Positions 1-5,427 of a DNA stretch of 9,413 bases are shown here, piece after piece. The position numbers and the translations under genes were made by a program. The stretch lies in the NCBI GenBank assembly GCA_021780415.1, contig JAJXYW010000306.1, forward strand, positions 1-9,413. Reading direction: 5' to 3'. This DNA is from Acidobacteriota bacterium (GTDB taxonomy: Bacteria; Acidobacteriota; Terriglobia; Terriglobales; Acidobacteriaceae). The notes beneath the pieces were generated by a model that was given only the letters and a program-made list of their open reading frames with translations, was not told the DNA's origin and did no database searches. Position 1 is the stretch's first letter, and each line of letters begins with the position of its first letter.

Positions 1-258
1 GAGGGTGTAGCCGTTGAGATAGGTGGGGCCGGTGGCGCTGTTGGATACGTAGACGTAGTTGGCGGTGGCGGGGGGAGTGGTGGGGCAGGTGACGGTGGAG
101 GACGGGACGCAGGTGGTGGTGGGGCAGGAGGCCTTGCCTTCGCACTGGAAGAACGAGCCGCAGCCGGTGAGCAGGGCCGTCAGGCTGGACAACAGGATGA
201 GGGCGCACGCGGTGAGAGCGCAGGAACGGAATCCGGTGCGGCGGTTCATAGACGTCAT
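1..258 (-). CDS. Cys-rich lipoprotein with beta-propeller-like start, 3' end outside window
   Basis: This reading frame is open from the ATG at 258 to the left edge (86 codons, no stop), so the gene is partial. The N-terminus (MTSMNRRTGFRS) is followed by a hydrophobic stretch (about residues 13-30) and the lipobox L30-T31-G32-C33, which predicts a signal-peptidase-II lipoprotein anchored through Cys33. A linker rich in Thr, Pro and Cys follows (Cys at 33, 38, 44, 50, 58). Residues 67-86 begin NYVYVSNSATGP, which resembles the first blade of lactonase/YVTN-type beta-propellers common in acidobacterial surface proteins. The start at 258 is preferred over the in-frame ATG at 249 because GGAGAGG lies 6 nt upstream of it. 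The gene diverges from the tat cluster. Seen: open frame, lipobox, ribosome site. Inferred: the propeller fold, from only 20 residues. Substrate and function are unknown. Confidence 0.8.
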   Translation of the reverse strand, partial: MTSMNRRTGFRSCALTACALILLSSLTALLTGCGSFFQCEGKASCPTTTCVPSSTVTCPTTPPATANYVYVSNSATGPTYLNGYTL

Positions 259-483
259 GCTTGGCCTCTCCATGCCCGGGGCCGATGGTGCGGCGAACAG
301 GGCCAGTCCTATTGTTACAGGTGCAGGGTGCGTTTGTGGCGCTGAAGGGTAGGACTCGGCCGGAAGCGAACGGTTTGTGGGCGAGGAGGATTTTATGAGG
401 GTGAGGATTCTTTGAAGATGGGGAGAAGCCATCCGAAGCGGGGTGGGGAACGTCTGTAAGAACAGGGCTGCGCGTGGCGCATC

Positions 484-512
484 TTCCAAGTGCGCGGCTG
501 AGGCCGTATCAT
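484..512 (+). promoter_or_regulatory. Candidate promoter of the tat cluster
   Basis: A TATCAT hexamer (507-512, 5/6 match to the sigma-70 -10 box) lies 17 nt downstream of TTCCAA (484-489, 3/6 match to -35). Transcription would start near 519-520, only 3-4 nt before the tatB ATG at 523, so the message would be nearly leaderless. This agrees with the lack of a Shine-Dalgarno sequence close to that ATG. The -35 match is weak, so the call rests on the -10 box and its position. Confidence 0.35.
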
Positions 513-522
513 CTGAATCTGT

Positions 523-1056
523 ATGCCGAGTTTTCCTGACAGCATTTTCTTGTTTGTATTGGCGCTGCTGCTCTTTGGGCCGAAGCGGCTGCCGGTGCTC
601 GCGCGCGAATTGGGTAAGTGGGTGGGCGAGTTCCGGCGCGCGAGCAATGAGTTCAAGATGCAGATGGAAGACGAGCTGCGGCTGAGCGAACAGGCGGAGC
701 GGCAAAAACAGATTGCAGCGATGGAGGCTGCGGCGCCGGTCGCGCCGGTGATTGCGGAGCCGGCGGTGGCGGTGGAGACGGTTGGGGAAGAGCATCCGGC
801 TGAGAGTGTGGCGGTGGAGACGGTTGCGGAGACGGAGCTGAACTACGGGGTGCGAGATGGGGTGGTGGATGAAGGGCGGGAGCCGCTGCCGATTGCCGTG
901 TCGGGGGAGTTGAAGATTATGCCGCCGGCGACGGGGCTGCCAGTGGCGCAGTCGTCGGGTGGGGAGGCGCGGAATAGTGCGCTGAAGGGGCTGCTGGATG
1001 CGATTCCGGCGGTTGAGGCGGCACCGGCAGAGGAGACGACAGCGCATGGCAACTGA
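523..1056 (+). CDS. tatB: Sec-independent translocase subunit, TatB (TatA/B family)
   Basis: This is a small membrane subunit of the twin-arginine translocase, which exports folded proteins across the inner membrane. The 177-aa protein has one N-terminal membrane helix (about residues 7-19) ending in the hinge FGPKRLP (18-24). An amphipathic helix follows (about 25-55, ARELGKWVGEFRRASNEFKM), then a long acidic Ala/Val/Glu-rich tail. The G-P-K-R-L-P hinge is TatB-like (E. coli TatB has GPQRLP) rather than the TatA type, and a gene directly before tatC fits. The acidic or polar residue expected in the membrane helix is not obvious; Asp6 sits just ahead of it. The tail contains a 14-residue duplication (VAVETV at 82-87 and 96-101). 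No clear ribosome site precedes the ATG. The 3' end overlaps tatC by 11 bp. No second TatA/B-like gene is in the window, so a separate TatA must lie elsewhere or this protein serves both roles. The family is certain; TatB versus TatA is likely but not proven. Confidence 0.88.
   Translation: MPSFPDSIFLFVLALLLFGPKRLPVLARELGKWVGEFRRASNEFKMQMEDELRLSEQAERQKQIAAMEAAAPVAPVIAEPAVAVETVGEEHPAESVAVETVAETELNYGVRDGVVDEGREPLPIAVSGELKIMPPATGLPVAQSSGGEARNSALKGLLDAIPAVEAAPAEETTAHGN
766..826 (+). repeat. In-frame 19-nt direct repeat inside tatB
   Basis: The same 19 nt (GTGGCGGTGGAGACGGTTG) occur at 766-784 and 808-826, exactly 42 nt apart. The offset is 14 codons, so the reading frame is kept and the acidic tail repeats VAVETV. 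It looks like an expanded, low-constraint linker. Confidence 0.85.
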
Positions 1057-1840
1057 GTTGATCGACCGCGCGCGCAATGCCGTGCATGACCGCGCGGAGC
1101 TGCCGGGCATGAGCCTGATGGAACACCTGGAAGAGCTGCGCAGCCGGCTGTTCTGGATCTTTGGGTATCTGCTGGCGGGGTTTGCGGTGGCGTGGGTCTT
1201 TCGCAATCGGCTGGTGGGATATATTCAGAAGCCGCTGGTGGATATCGGGCTGAAGATGACGATGACGCATCCGACCGATGCGATCAATTTTTTTATCAAG
1301 ACGTCGCTGGTGTGTGGCGCGATTATTGCGTCGCCGTTCATTCTGTACCAGGTGTGGCTGTTTATTTCGCCGGGCATGTATGCGAATGAGAAGAAGTATG
1401 TGTGGCCGTTCATGACGGCGACGGTGGGATTGTTTCTGGCGGGGACGTGGTTCGGGTATCGGTATGTGCTGCCGGGTGCGATGGTGTTTCTGATCCAGGA
1501 CTTCGGCAAAAACTTTACGCACATGATTACGATCGACGACTACACCGGATTTTTTCTGGCGGTGATTCTGGGGCTGGGGATTACGTTCGAGATGCCGATT
1601 GTGATCTTCTTCCTGGCGCTGTTCGGGATTGTGGATGCGAAGTTTTTGCTGCGCCACTTTCGCTATGCGATCATGGCGATCTTTCTGCTGGCGGCGGTGA
1701 TCTGTCCGGACCCGAGCCCGGTGGGAATGTGTTTGTTTGCGACGCCGATGCTGGTGTTGTATTTCGTTGGGGTGGGGGTGGCGTTCTTTGTGCATCCGAA
1801 CCGCAGGAAGAAGAAGGACGCTCTGAAGGGAGCTGTGTAG
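1046..1840 (+). CDS. tatC: Sec-independent translocase core protein TatC
   Basis: TatC is the multi-spanning receptor of the Tat translocase; with TatB it binds twin-arginine signal peptides. The start at 1046 is chosen over an upstream in-frame ATG (998): it has AGGAG at 1031-1035 and gives the usual N-terminus, whereas the longer form adds an Arg-rich stretch that is a shadow of tatB. The 264-aa protein shows the family signature MEHLEELRSRL (25-35), about six hydrophobic segments, the conserved periplasmic-loop glutamate in SPGMYANE (Glu115, matching E. coli Glu103), FEMP (181-184) and the late motif ICPDPSPVG (219-227). The tail HPNRRKKKDALK is basic and cytosolic. One oddity is LYFVGV (238-243): many homologues, including E. 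coli, have Glu where Phe240 stands. It overlaps tatB by 11 bp and is followed without a gap by the peptidase gene, so all three are probably one operon. Confidence 0.96.
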   Translation: MATELIDRARNAVHDRAELPGMSLMEHLEELRSRLFWIFGYLLAGFAVAWVFRNRLVGYIQKPLVDIGLKMTMTHPTDAINFFIKTSLVCGAIIASPFILYQVWLFISPGMYANEKKYVWPFMTATVGLFLAGTWFGYRYVLPGAMVFLIQDFGKNFTHMITIDDYTGFFLAVILGLGITFEMPIVIFFLALFGIVDAKFLLRHFRYAIMAIFLLAAVICPDPSPVGMCLFATPMLVLYFVGVGVAFFVHPNRRKKKDALKGAV

Positions 1841-2758
1841 ATGAGAGTTTGGACCTCGGCGCTGGCGCTGGTTGCAGCGTTTTTGTTTTTGCCTGCGATG
1901 GTGGCGCAGGATCATGCGGTGAGCGGGCAGGCGATTCTGAAGCTGACGCAGCAGTATGTGGATGCCGCGCCGAAGCGGTATATCGGCTCGCCGGGACATG
2001 ATGCGGCGGAGGCGTTCATCAAAGAACACTTCAAGCCGGAGGTGGCGAAGGGGAACTTCATCGACGACCGATTTATGGCGCGAACACCGATTGGGCCGCT
2101 GACGATGCATAACCTCATTGTGAAGTTTCCTGGGAAAAAGGACGGGATTATTGTCCTGGCGAGCCACTATGAGACGAATTACTGGCTGAAGGATATTCGG
2201 TTTGTGGGGGCGAATGACGGGGCTTGTACGACGGCGCTGCTGATTGCGCTGGGACAGTATTACAGGGAGCATCCGCCGCAGGGGTACTCGGTGTGGCTGC
2301 TGTTTACGGATGGAGAAGAGTCGATCAACAAGGAGTGGACGGATCAGGATTCGCTGTATGGGACGCGGCATATTGCGGCGAAGTGGTCGGCGGATGGGAC
2401 GATTGGGCACATCAAGGCGTTTGTGCTGGCGGACATGATTGGGTGGAAGGAGATGAACATCGACAAGGAGTCGAACTCGACGCCGTGGCTGCTGGATCTG
2501 CTGGCCAAGGCGGGCAGGGATACGGGACACTCGAAGTATTTGTTCAGGGAGTCGCAGGCTGTCGATGATGATCATCTTCCCTTCCAGATGCGCGGGGTTC
2601 CGGTGCTGGATGTGATCGATTTTGAATACGGGACGGCGGATAATCCGGAGGCGTATCACCATACGGAGTTGGACACGATGGATAAGCTGAGCGCTACGAG
2701 CTTGCAGGTGTCGGCGGATTTGTTTGTGGAGTTGGTGAAGTTGATTAATCAGAGGTAG
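1841..2758 (+). CDS. Exported M28 metallopeptidase, glutaminyl-peptide cyclotransferase-like
   Basis: This 305-aa zinc hydrolase of family M28 begins with a Sec-type signal peptide (hydrophobic residues 5-19, likely cleavage after VAQ, about residue 23) without twin arginines, so it should act in the periplasm or outside. Likely metal and catalytic residues are His109 (SHYET), Asp126 (VGANDGA), Glu159/Glu160 (TDGEE), Asp198 (LADMIG) and His274 (YHHTELDT). The stretches WTDQDSLYGTRHIA (166-179) and DDDHLPFQMRGVPVLD (242-257) closely resemble glutaminyl cyclases, which turn N-terminal Gln into pyroglutamate; aminopeptidase activity remains possible. The ATG immediately follows the tatC stop, with AAGGGAG at 1826-1832 as ribosome site, so translation is probably coupled to tatC. 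The gene is complete at normal length. The family is firm; the exact reaction is inferred. Confidence 0.9.
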   Translation: MRVWTSALALVAAFLFLPAMVAQDHAVSGQAILKLTQQYVDAAPKRYIGSPGHDAAEAFIKEHFKPEVAKGNFIDDRFMARTPIGPLTMHNLIVKFPGKKDGIIVLASHYETNYWLKDIRFVGANDGACTTALLIALGQYYREHPPQGYSVWLLFTDGEESINKEWTDQDSLYGTRHIAAKWSADGTIGHIKAFVLADMIGWKEMNIDKESNSTPWLLDLLAKAGRDTGHSKYLFRESQAVDDDHLPFQMRGVPVLDVIDFEYGTADNPEAYHHTELDTMDKLSATSLQVSADLFVELVKLINQR

Positions 2759-2768
2759 GACGGGTTTT

Positions 2769-2923
2769 AGCTTCTAGCTTTTAGCTCCTAGCTAAGACAA
2801 CAGCAAGAGCAACAGCAAGAGCAACGGCAAGAGCAACGGCAAGAGCAACGGCAACAGCAAGAGCAACGGCAACGGCAACGGCAACAGCAACTACAGGGGT
2901 CCTTCGCTTCGCTCAGGATGACG
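2769..2923 (+). repeat. Composite intergenic repeat, long copy (heptamers, hexamers, 36-nt tail)
   Basis: Three parts follow one another in the gap after the peptidase gene. First are four heptamers starting AGCT (2769-2796: AGCTTCT, AGCTTTT, AGCTCCT, AGCTAAG). Next come fifteen hexamers of the forms CAACAG, CAAGAG and CAACGG (2798-2887). Last is a 36-nt tail (2888-2923) containing AGGGGTCCTTCGCTTCGCTC. A shorter copy with the same order lies at 5315-5390; the tails match at 32 of 36 positions. I see no open frame with coding character, and no canonical terminator because there is no T-run after a stem. The array length suggests replication slippage. Confidence 0.9.
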
Positions 2924-2951
2924 AGGTTGGTGGGGAGGCGGGGTAGGGGGA

Positions 2952-3012
2952 GGTTGGGTGGGGTCGGGGAGGTTAGGTGGGGTCGGGGAGGTTGGGTGGG
3001 GGCGGGTGGGCG
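2952..3012 (+). repeat. G-rich 19-bp tandem repeat upstream of the TerC-family gene
   Basis: The 19-nt unit GGTTGGGTGGGGTCGGGGA occurs at 2952-2970 and, with one change, at 2971-2989. A partial third copy starts at 2990 and fades into GGGGGCGGGTGGG. The wider stretch 2924-3013 is almost free of C on this strand and has many runs of three to five G, so a G-quadruplex in the coding strand or RNA is possible. It ends about 25 nt before the ATG at 3036. With the composite repeat it accounts for nearly all of the 277-bp gap; I see no gene there. Confidence 0.85.
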
Positions 3013-3035
3013 TGTAGGCTTTTAGAAGACGATTG

Positions 3036-3947
3036 ATGACGCCCCTCACTTACTGGATTGATTTTCATGTCGCGCTGGTGGCCCTGCTGGGGGTGGAGTT
3101 CCTGGTGCATCGCGTGGTGCCGGAGATTCGGCGCAAGGCGATGGTGGCGACGGGAATGTGGGTGGGAGCTGCGCTGGTGCTGGCGGTGATGATTGGCCGA
3201 CGGTATCACGCGGAGGCGGCTACACAATTTCTGGCCGGGTATGCGCTGGAACAGGCGCTGTCGCTGGATAACCTGTTTGTGTTTCTGCTGCTGTTCCGGC
3301 TGTTTCGGATTCCGGCGGAGAAGCAGCCGGGGGTTCTGTTCTGGGGGGTGGCTGGGGCGATTGTGTTGCGGGGAGCGTTTGTCGCTGGCGGCATTGGGCT
3401 GCTGCATCGCTTTCACTGGATTGAGTATGTGTTTGGGGCGGTGCTGCTGGTGGCGGCCGTGCGGTTGTTGAAGCCGGAGGAGGTGGAGGCGGATCCGGCG
3501 CGGGCTCCGGCGTGGATACGGTGGCTGACAAAGTGGCGGCCGATCAGCAAGGATCAGGAACATTTTGTTGTCGTGGAGAATGGGCGGCGGATGGCTACCG
3601 TGCTGTTGCTGGCGCTGGTGGCTGTGGAGTTGACCGATGTGGTGTTTGCGCTGGATTCGATACCGGCGGTGTTGAGTATTACGCGGGTGCCGTTCCTGGC
3701 GTATGCGTCGAATATTCTGGCCGTGATGGGGCTGCGGTCGCTGTATGTGCTGCTGGCCGCGGGGTTGGCGAAGCTGCGCTATCTGCACTTTGGGTTGGCT
3801 GCGGTGCTGGCGTTTGCGGCGGTGAAGATGCTGGCGGCGGATTGGCTGGTGGTTGGGCCGGTGGTGTCGCTGGCGGTGATTGCGGGGATGGTGGGGGTGA
3901 CGGTGGGGATGTCGGTGGCAGTGGGGCGGAAGAGGCTTGAGGGATAG
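3036..3947 (+). CDS. TerC/Alx-family integral membrane protein, probable metal-ion exporter
   Basis: This 303-aa polytopic membrane protein belongs to the TerC family. E. coli Alx is linked to manganese homeostasis and alkaline pH; other members are linked to tellurium resistance or to metal loading of exported enzymes. Diagnostic stretches are EQALSLDNLFVF (72-83), GAIVLRGAFV (107-116), VELTDVVFALDSIPAVLSIT (197-216), SNILAVMGLRSLY (225-237) and YLHFGLAAVLAFAAVKML (249-266). The acidic residues in membrane segments, Glu72/Asp78 and Glu198/Asp201/Asp207, are the likely metal site. About seven to nine hydrophobic segments are visible, with a cytosolic loop around 147-185. The ATG at 3036 is chosen over the adjacent TTG at 3033; only a weak ribosome site (AGAAG, 3024-3028) precedes it. 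The leader shows no recognisable yybP-ykoY manganese riboswitch, which controls alx in E. coli. The ion carried is not shown by the sequence. Confidence 0.9.
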   Translation: MTPLTYWIDFHVALVALLGVEFLVHRVVPEIRRKAMVATGMWVGAALVLAVMIGRRYHAEAATQFLAGYALEQALSLDNLFVFLLLFRLFRIPAEKQPGVLFWGVAGAIVLRGAFVAGGIGLLHRFHWIEYVFGAVLLVAAVRLLKPEEVEADPARAPAWIRWLTKWRPISKDQEHFVVVENGRRMATVLLLALVAVELTDVVFALDSIPAVLSITRVPFLAYASNILAVMGLRSLYVLLAAGLAKLRYLHFGLAAVLAFAAVKMLAADWLVVGPVVSLAVIAGMVGVTVGMSVAVGRKRLEG

Positions 3948-4055
3948 AGTCGATGGCTGGCGCCGCGGCGTGGAGTTGGGGCGTTTCGAATGGGATGGTC
4001 CTCAGGCGCAACTTTTTCTGGCGGCGCGGTGTTTGGAAGGGCGCGAGGACTTTCT

Positions 4056-5219
4056 ATGCAGCGCGATGGGCAACGACTTGCGAAGGTGGGATTGTATTTG
4101 CCGGCCGCCATTCTGGCATTGGCGATGACTGGATGCGGCGGAAGCATGGCCACGGGGAACGGCGGCTCTGGCGGGGGTGGAGGGACGGGTGGGGGAAGCG
4201 GACAGGCAAAGCCCACGGTGATGGGGCTGGTGACGATGGGCAGCGAGAGCTTTTTCGATGGAAGCGGGTTGCCGCAAAACCGGCTGCTGGAGGCGAACAC
4301 GCACCCTGGGGTCTACTCGGCGGCGGTGGTTGAGCTGACGTGGGCGCAACTGGAGCCGATGCCGAACCAGTTCGACGACTCGGCACTCGTCTCGGCATTG
4401 CAGACGGTGCAGGCGTACAACAAACAATACCCGGCGACGCCTCTGGTGGCGAAGTTACGCATCTTTGCGGGAGTGAACACGCCGGCGTGGGTGTTGCAAC
4501 AGGTGGGCTCGGTAGCGATCACCGACAGTAAGACGAACACGACGTATACGATGCCGGATTTCTGGACCGCAGCGTATAGCCAGTTATGGACGGCTCTGCA
4601 GACGCACCTGGCGTCGGAGTATGACTCGAATGCGCTGATTGGGGAGGTGGCGATCAGCGTGTGCTCTTCGATTACGGCGGAACCCTTTGTGCTGCCGGGC
4701 GAGTTGTCGTCACTCCAGACGCTGGAAGGTGCGGGATATACGGACGCGCAGATGGAGAGTTGCCTGTCGAATGCTGCGTCCGACTATGCGGCATGGAAAC
4801 AGACGCCGCTGGACTACACGTTCAATCCACTGCTGCTTGTCGCGACCGGGAAGAGCGATACAACGTTTCCGATTCAGGTGATGGAGGCGTTTCGAACAGC
4901 GCTTGGAACACGGGCGGTTGTGGCCAACCACGATCTGAACAACCCGCTGCCGAACCCGAACCTGCCGGCAATCTATGGAGAGTTTGAGGCGTTGACGACA
5001 GCGGCGCAGGCGGCGACGCCGCCAACAGTGTCGCCACTGGAGTTCCAGAGCGACGGACCTACGGTGGACTGGTCGACGCTGGTGCCGTACGCCATTACGA
5101 CCTACCATCCGACAGAGATTGAGATATGGAACACGAAGGCGACCGGGGATGGCCAGGCGGATATTTCCCTGTCAGAGTTACAGGAATGGGCGGCACAGAT
5201 CAAGGCGGGAAATCCATAG
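4056..5219 (+). CDS. Secreted lipoprotein of unknown function, possible TIM-barrel glycosidase-like fold
   Basis: The start at 4056 is preferred to the in-frame ATG at 3990 because GAGGA (4045-4049) lies 6 nt upstream and the signal peptide then begins at once. The 387-aa product has a basic N-terminus (MQRDGQRLAK), a hydrophobic core (11-23) and a lipobox-like M24-T25-G26-C27; Met at the -3 position is unusual but tolerated. A flexible Gly/Ser linker follows (28-49). The mature domain (about 54-387) alternates strands and helices and has glycoside-hydrolase-like touches: WAQLEP (96-101), LRIFAGVNTPAWV (134-146), Glu209 in SITAEPF, HDLNN (292-296), EFQSDGP (329-335) and EIEIW (354-358). I do not recognise the family. 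A barrel with Glu209 and Glu329 as acid pair is only a guess. Two mature-domain cysteines (203, 236) could form a disulfide. No functional partner is adjacent. The export call is strong; the function is unknown. Confidence 0.8.
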   Translation: MQRDGQRLAKVGLYLPAAILALAMTGCGGSMATGNGGSGGGGGTGGGSGQAKPTVMGLVTMGSESFFDGSGLPQNRLLEANTHPGVYSAAVVELTWAQLEPMPNQFDDSALVSALQTVQAYNKQYPATPLVAKLRIFAGVNTPAWVLQQVGSVAITDSKTNTTYTMPDFWTAAYSQLWTALQTHLASEYDSNALIGEVAISVCSSITAEPFVLPGELSSLQTLEGAGYTDAQMESCLSNAASDYAAWKQTPLDYTFNPLLLVATGKSDTTFPIQVMEAFRTALGTRAVVANHDLNNPLPNPNLPAIYGEFEALTTAAQAATPPTVSPLEFQSDGPTVDWSTLVPYAITTYHPTEIEIWNTKATGDGQADISLSELQEWAAQIKAGNP

Positions 5220-5274
5220 TTTGCGGGTGGATGCGTCGGGTGTCGATGGGATAGGTGGGTTGATGATGTAGAAC

Positions 5275-5310
5275 GGTGGGGGCGACGGTGGGGATGTCGC
5301 TGTGGGCGGA
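5275..5310 (+). repeat. Echo of the terC 3' end in an intergenic gap
   Basis: Positions 5275-5299 match 3890-3914, inside the last codons of the TerC-family gene, at 24 of 25 nt (core GACGGTGGGGATGTCG). The match continues through GTGGG-CGGAAGA after a 4-nt gap and a 1-nt gap. In the same frame it reads VGATVGMS against VGVTVGMS. It may be a small duplicated gene fragment; simple G-rich convergence cannot be ruled out. The rest of the gap from 5220 to 5427 holds the short composite repeat and a possible aroB promoter. Confidence 0.5.
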
Positions 5311-5314
5311 AGAC

Positions 5315-5390
5315 AGCTTCCAGCTTCTAGCAAAGACAAAGGCGAAAACAACGGCAACTATAGGGGTCCTTGGCTTCGCGCAGGAGGACG
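5315..5390 (+). repeat. Composite intergenic repeat, short copy
   Basis: The order is the same as at 2769-2923. There are three heptamers (AGCTTCC, AGCTTCT, AGCAAAG; 5315-5335). The hexamer block is reduced to CAAAGG, CGAAAA and CAACGG (5337-5354). The 36-nt tail at 5355-5390 contains TAGGGGTCCTTGGCTTCGCG. It lies just upstream of aroB. The loss of eleven to twelve hexamers relative to the other copy points to length variation. Confidence 0.85.
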
Positions 5391-5413
5391 GCGTGGGTTG
5401 GACTGAAGCGCGG

Positions 5414-5419
5414 TATTCT
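5414..5419 (+). promoter_or_regulatory. Candidate -10 box of aroB
   Basis: TATTCT lies 8 nt before the aroB ATG, so transcription would begin at or within about 2 nt of the start codon. No good -35 box is visible at 16-18 nt spacing, and no clear ribosome site precedes the ATG (only GAAAG). The layout resembles that proposed for tatB, which supports a leaderless message, but a single hexamer is weak evidence. Confidence 0.25.
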
Positions 5420-5427
5420 GAAAGACG

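Noticed and set aside
395..415. Six-codon ORF (MRVRIL) with a strong GAGGAGGA ribosome site upstream of tatB
   Set aside because: Too short to judge, no attenuator structure is visible, and G-rich DNA yields such purine runs by chance.
998..1045. Upstream extension of tatC
   Set aside because: The extra 16 residues are Arg-rich, lie within tatB in another frame, and the ATG at 1046 has a properly spaced AGGAG.
917..2662. Long - strand open frame of 581 codons opposite tatB, tatC and the peptidase
   Set aside because: It is antisense to three well-supported genes, its product is Arg/His/Gln/Pro-rich as expected from the complement of GC3-biased codons, and it has no recognisable motif.
2798..2893. 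CRISPR-like look of the regular array
   Set aside because: The units are 6 nt without unique spacers, so it is a simple tandem repeat and not a CRISPR array.
2888..2923. Rho-independent terminator after the peptidase gene
   Set aside because: Only a 4-bp TCCT/AGGA stem is present and no T-run follows; the same sequence occurs before aroB as part of the repeat.
2924..3035. yybP-ykoY manganese riboswitch ahead of the Alx-like gene
   Set aside because: The leader is C-poor and G-rich and cannot form the expected paired helices; no matching conserved loop is seen.
2973..3788. - strand open frame opposite the TerC-family gene
   Set aside because: Same low-complexity Arg/His/Gln/Pro composition; a shadow of a clear membrane-protein gene.
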